NCBI RefSeq assembly: GCF_029848115.1
Contig: NZ_JARVXG010000031.1
Coordinates: forward strand, 5,001 to 22,500
DNA: 17,500 bases
Source of the DNA: Methanobacterium formicicum
Lineage (GTDB): Archaea > Methanobacteriota > Methanobacteria > Methanobacteriales > Methanobacteriaceae
Reading direction: 5' to 3'
Part shown: piece after piece, positions 12,114 to 17,500 of the stretch
How the letters are laid out: each line of letters starts with the position of its first letter
How positions within the stretch are numbered: position 1 is the stretch's first letter
Notes under the pieces: model-generated
Databases searched by the model: none
Seen by the model: the letters and a program-made list of their open reading frames with translations, nothing else
What the model was told of the DNA's origin: nothing
Program-made: the position numbers and the translations under genes

Positions 12114-14096
12114 TTAACTCAGGTCACGGTACCTTTTCCAGATTCCAGTGCGGTGGCCCAGTTCTACTTCTTCCTGAATTAATTCCACATCGCTGGTGAT
12201 CCAGTCCAGATACATCTCCAGGTCAGGTGTTAACCCTTCTCCTTTAGAATGAGATGTCTTGATTTTCGTGGGAGGCAGTACAACATTTTTATCCACGGAT
12301 AAGGCCATGTGGGCGAGAACATCCATCAACTGTTCTTTAAAAGTGGACAGATCAGGCCATGATTCACCGGATTCCATTAAAGTTGCCAGAGCAGATATAT
12401 CGGCGGTTAATTTCTTATTAACTGCTTCCATATCCTTATAGAATAAAACATCATCCTCCACATCCTTAAAAGTATCATTAACCTTTTTAATGGCTGATTC
12501 AAGGTTCTTTTCCTCTAACATGTACTTCCTGAACTGTTGAACTGCCTTTTCATGCTGGTAAACCATCCCTTCACTAGGGATAACTGTTTCCAGGTATTCC
12601 CGGTTGGTACGAATGGTCCGGGCAATCTGTTCGGGTAGGTTTATGGCCATTCTGCTGGGGAAGATAAGATATGCGCAGAACAGTGCTAGAACAGCACCTA
12701 TGGATATGTCAATTAGTCTGGCCACTGCATTTCCAAACACAGTTCCTGTGGGCCAGAGCAGGACTACAAAAATGGTAATAGCCATTATAGACAGGCTCAT
12801 ATAATTGGGATAGAAGGCCCGGAAGAAGAAGAGCATTATAAATGCTATCCACACCAGTATCTGGTGGGGAAAGATGAATCCCAGTATAATTGCCAGAATT
12901 ATTGCTATAAAATTGAATGAAACCCGTGAAATCATGTTGTTCACTGTACTGGTCACATCGGGTTTGATGATTATTAGAATTCCCATGGTTATCCATATAG
13001 CACTGCGTTCGTGGGTCAAATATACTACCGCAAGCCCCAGGGTCATGGCCAGGGTAAAACGCAGAGCATGGCGTATGTACATATTGTTAAGATTGAAGTT
13101 GGCTTTCAAAACTTCCTGCAGAGATCTCCGGGGTGCTCTTATGGACTTTTTTAGGGAGGATGTTTCTTCTTCTGCTAACAATTTATTGGCCCGGGTGAGC
13201 AGGCTTTTCATACTTCTAGCTACATCCAGGACCGCATCTCTACTCCTCTCTTCTAGGGGACCTGTTTCTTGTAACTCCACCATTGTTTGGTCCAGGGGGG
13301 ATAGATCTATCCCCTCCTGTCGGGTGGTGATGCTGTGGGCAACCTTCTTACTACTGGTGTTGGTAGTTTCTAGGAATCTCTGGAAAATTTCACCAAGGTT
13401 TCCTGACAAACGGGACGAAACTAACTCTGCATAACCCATGAATCCATTGAGATATGTTCCTATTCTGAAAAGTTCATAGTCTCGGGGAGAAAGAAGAATA
13501 CCGGACAAAGCTTGGCGGATAGATAGAGTTTTTTCCAGGGATGTTTCGGGATCAAAGGGTGATGCCACCATATAGAGAAGATCATCCCGGCGGTGAATCA
13601 GCTTGGGGATGAATAGGATGGAGGCAACCAGGTATGCTAAAATTATGTATAACCCCCATTCGAGGGGAGAAGCAGTAGTATTGACCAGTAAAACCGAGAT
13701 GAAGTAACAGGTGAAGATCATAAAGCCCATTGTTCCTGTGGTTTCCCCAAATATGTACAGGGATAGGCTGAAAAAAGCCCAGATCACTGTAAAAAATAAA
13801 AAGATGGGAAGACTGGAAAGGGCTAGGGAAGAACTCACAAAGGCCAAAAGCGTCATTATAAATCCTACCATGGCCAGGGGGACGATTTTGTTCAGGGGAA
13901 GTGGTAGGTCAATGATTATGGTGGCCACCAGGGTGGTGAACATGACGGCACTCACTCCCTTATCCAAACCCAGATATTTGGCTAAAAAAGCGGCCAAGAC
14001 CATTAAAACTATGGATTTAGCTGCTTGTTTCCATAAGGGACTACCACTGGGTTTGGATAATATTTTTAACCTTCCGGAAAAACCCTTCTTTTTCAT
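12114..14096 (-). CDS. FUSC-family membrane protein (aromatic acid exporter-like)
   Basis: This 660-residue protein has the duplicated layout of the fusaric-acid-resistance/YccS superfamily. A first hydrophobic block (about 24-165, some six helices) leads to a helical cytoplasmic part (170-335). A second block (about 336-490) contains the motif ALRFTLAMTLGLAVVYLTHERSAIWITMG, and a helical cytoplasmic tail (490-660) follows. Related bacterial proteins export aromatic acids or influence the envelope; the archaeal substrate is unknown. A strong GGGAGGG site lies seven bases before the ATG. The gene is divergent from the DUF2238-like gene across 260 bases. The family is clear, the role is not. 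Confidence 0.88.
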   Translation of the reverse strand: MKKKGFSGRLKILSKPSGSPLWKQAAKSIVLMVLAAFLAKYLGLDKGVSAVMFTTLVATIIIDLPLPLNKIVPLAMVGFIMTLLAFVSSSLALSSLPIFLFFTVIWAFFSLSLYIFGETTGTMGFMIFTCYFISVLLVNTTASPLEWGLYIILAYLVASILFIPKLIHRRDDLLYMVASPFDPETSLEKTLSIRQALSGILLSPRDYELFRIGTYLNGFMGYAELVSSRLSGNLGEIFQRFLETTNTSSKKVAHSITTRQEGIDLSPLDQTMVELQETGPLEERSRDAVLDVARSMKSLLTRANKLLAEEETSSLKKSIRAPRRSLQEVLKANFNLNNMYIRHALRFTLAMTLGLAVVYLTHERSAIWITMGILIIIKPDVTSTVNNMISRVSFNFIAIILAIILGFIFPHQILVWIAFIMLFFFRAFYPNYMSLSIMAITIFVVLLWPTGTVFGNAVARLIDISIGAVLALFCAYLIFPSRMAINLPEQIARTIRTNREYLETVIPSEGMVYQHEKAVQQFRKYMLEEKNLESAIKKVNDTFKDVEDDVLFYKDMEAVNKKLTADISALATLMESGESWPDLSTFKEQLMDVLAHMALSVDKNVVLPPTKIKTSHSKGEGLTPDLEMYLDWITSDVELIQEEVELGHRTGIWKRYRDLS

Positions 14097-14266
14097 GCAC
14101 TAACCCTCCCATATTTAAACTACCCAGAATAATTTTGCAATAATTTTTATGGTAACCCTAATTATTAGCAGAGGTTCTAAATTGTTAACATCTAATATCT
14201 AAGATAATCTTAAATTGCAGTTTGATCCATTACCTATTAAAACATTGTCAGAATATTCAACTTCAG

Positions 14267-14280
14267 TTACCTTAAGGTAA
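14267..14280. repeat. Perfect 14-base palindrome between divergent genes
   Basis: TTACCTTAAGGTAA is its own reverse complement. It lies 77 bases before the DUF2238-like start and about 170 bases upstream of the FUSC start, a good position for an operator shared by the divergent genes. Confidence 0.6.
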
Positions 14281-14356
14281 TAATAAGTTGGAATTGGGGG
14301 AAGTAAAGTTCCGGGAATTGATAGTTAAGGATTATTCAAGTGTAAAGGGTGAATGA

Positions 14357-15058
14357 ATGAGCTTTTTAAATCCAGATACTAATACAAATCAATTAGAACG
14401 CAATTTATTGCGGATCATGCGCATATTCCTTTTAGTGGCTGGTGTCTACATCACCCTCTTCGGAGGGGTGAATGGTTCTGAACGAATATTTGGAGTGATG
14501 ATACTGGTAGCCCTCACCATAATCAATGCCCCCGCCATTTTCACAGGCAACAGGATACGTGTCCTGCCTGTGGAAATAGAACTTTTACTACTGGCCATGG
14601 TCTTGTTTGAATTGGTGGGAGGAGATGCCTTGGGATTGTACGTTAAACTTCCTTATTATGATAATTTCATGCACTTCATGCTCCCCTTATACATAGCGCT
14701 CATTGGAATGATGCTGGTATATACCATGTACCATTTCGGTAGACTGAAAGCTACCTTCCTGGAGATGGCTATTATTATAGTCATAGTAACCATTGGACTG
14801 GGAGGTGTTCTGGAAATGGGAGAATACACTTACGATAAATATTTAGCCAGCGGTCCACTGGGACAGATCACTGGAAATACCCAGATGCAGGGTTCACCAA
14901 CTCAAGATCCCCTGGATGACACCATGAACGACTTATTCACCGATACTGCAGGGGGAATTGTAGGGGCGCTAATAGGGGTGCTACTCATTAGGAGAGCAGA
15001 GAGGAGAGGGGGGCATTGGAAGATAGCTGATGAAATAGAAGATATGATACAGGAGTAA
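14357..15058 (+). CDS. DUF2238/YjdF-like integral membrane protein
   Basis: The 233-residue protein has about six membrane helices (roughly 18-38, 43-62, 72-92, 103-124, 133-153, 194-211). Polar residues in or near helices resemble the DUF2238/YjdF pattern: PYYDNFMHFMLP (D102, H106), GGVLEMGEYTYDKYL (E153, E156), and DPLDDTMNDLFTDTAGGIVGAL (D187, D188, D192, D196). A charged tail follows. Such clustered acidic and histidine residues suggest metal or lipid chemistry at the membrane, but the family's function is unknown. The start is set by GGGTGA a few bases upstream. The divergent FUSC gene shares the upstream region. Confidence 0.8.
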   Translation: MSFLNPDTNTNQLERNLLRIMRIFLLVAGVYITLFGGVNGSERIFGVMILVALTIINAPAIFTGNRIRVLPVEIELLLLAMVLFELVGGDALGLYVKLPYYDNFMHFMLPLYIALIGMMLVYTMYHFGRLKATFLEMAIIIVIVTIGLGGVLEMGEYTYDKYLASGPLGQITGNTQMQGSPTQDPLDDTMNDLFTDTAGGIVGALIGVLLIRRAERRGGHWKIADEIEDMIQE

Positions 15059-15467
15059 ACCTTCAAATTCATCCTAAAAATGAAGTTCATCCTGATTTCT
15101 GGTAATTGGGATAAGATGGCCAATTTGGGTTACATTTTTCAGGAAATCACTGTTTCAAGAAATTTTATATACAGTACACACCAAAGATCAATGCGTAAAT
15201 TACAATATCAATCCTATTATTAATATTAACTGTAAATCTAGTTTAATTCAGTAATTTGGCGAATATTTCCCCATGAAAAGCCGGAAAACTTGATCAGAGC
15301 TTTACTCAGAATCGAGGAATCAAGGAAGTGGAGATGGAAATATCAAAAAAGAGATGGAACTATCAAAAGAATTCCACTCTCCCCATTACAATATCAAAAA
15401 AATTTGTACCGGCAAGGGAATACCCAAACTTTCACCGGGCAAATAGGGAAGTAAAAGGAATAGTCCC
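15059..15467. other. Gene-free region before the metallophosphoesterase gene
   Basis: In 409 bases no credible gene is seen. A TATA-like TTTTATATA lies at 15163-15171, far (about 300 bases) from the next start. Repeats are present: a tandem 20-base unit at 15331-15370, and ATTACAATATCAA at 15199-15211 and 15385-15397. If the TATA box drives the next gene, it would have a leader of roughly 275 bases. Confidence 0.6.
15331..15370. repeat. Tandem 20-base repeat
   Basis: GAGATGGAAATATCAAAAAA is followed directly by GAGATGGAACTATCAAAAGA (18 of 20 identical). A third partial copy, ATATCAAAAA, is at 15391-15400. All lie 70-140 bases upstream of the phosphoesterase start. Confidence 0.75.
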
Positions 15468-16322
<855 letters not shown>

Positions 16323-16330
16323 ATATTGAA

Positions 16331-16407
16331 GTTGATTCAATTCTTAACTATCAAGTTGATAGTCCCTTAGGTTGATCTATCCATAATTCCCTGGGTTGAT
16401 CTATTCC
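16331..16407. repeat. Array of four GTTGAT direct repeats
   Basis: GTTGAT starts at 16331, 16355, 16371 and 16395, spaced 24, 16 and 24 bases. The last two are parts of a longer repeat sharing GGTTGATCTAT (16370-16380 and 16394-16404) with CCCT in front and CC behind. The array ends 43 bases before the next start codon. Confidence 0.6.
16347..16363. repeat. 17-base palindrome upstream of the holin/phosphatase gene
   Basis: ACTATCAAGTTGATAGT has perfect 8-base arms around a single G. The tight centre favours a DNA-binding site over an RNA hairpin, though a weaker terminator role for the phosphoesterase gene is possible. It overlaps the repeated GTTGAT array. Confidence 0.55.
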
Positions 16408-16450
16408 GGTGGGGAACTTAAAGGTTAATAAATAAATAGGGAGGATCCAG

Positions 16451-17500
<1,050 letters not shown>

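Noticed and set aside
12874..13434. 186-residue open frame on the plus strand
   Set aside because: It is antisense to the FUSC-family gene, with arginine/serine-rich composition expected of a shadow frame and no family features.

Overview
The window looks like chromosomal DNA of a methanogenic archaeon, most likely Methanobacterium or a close relative. The basis is an archaeal-type UMP kinase, a DUF2116-type zinc-ribbon membrane protein, archaeal TATA-like promoters, strong GGAGG ribosome sites with frequent TTG/GTG starts, and many small membrane protein families common in Methanobacteriales. This is a judgement from protein character; no database search was possible.

Region 1 (1-4864, all minus strand) is the effector part of a type I-B CRISPR-Cas operon, transcribed from right to left: cas6, cas8 (Cst1-like), a small gene, cas7 (Cst2/DevR-like), cas5, and the first codons of a further gene, very probably cas3, cut off by the window edge. 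The genes overlap or abut throughout. A TATA-like box sits about 26 bases ahead of the expected transcript start and very close to the cas6 start codon. No CRISPR array and no cas1, cas2 or cas4 lie in the window. The operon is strikingly AT-rich compared with what follows. The most interesting item is the small gene (2077-2412): its protein aligns by eye, almost without gaps, with the last ~70 residues of the Cas8 just upstream. It looks like a free-standing copy of the Cas8 C-terminal helical (Cas11-like, small subunit) domain.

Region 2 (4865-5428) is a gene-free spacer holding a nested hairpin and the promoters of the flanking genes.

Region 3 (5429-8074, plus strand) carries UMP kinase (pyrH), a zinc-ribbon membrane protein, a soluble YbjQ-family protein, and a membrane protein with its own C-terminal YbjQ domain.

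Region 4 (8075-9432, minus strand) is a two-gene ABC system. The permease is a minimal FtsX/MacB type and the ATPase has lost several catalytic motifs.

Region 5 (9433-11988) holds two divergent DUF308/HdeD-like paralogs and a TVGYGD potassium channel with a C-terminal coiled coil. A bidirectional terminator separates the second DUF308 gene from the channel.

Region 6 (11989-17500) has a FUSC-family membrane protein, a divergent DUF2238/YjdF-like membrane protein, a YkuE-like metallophosphoesterase, and the first 350 codons of a fusion of a holin-like (PF04020) membrane domain with an alkaline-phosphatase-superfamily domain. Apart from the cas operon and pyrH, the window is dominated by envelope proteins. 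Several intergenic regions hold clear palindromes or short direct repeats that could be operators.
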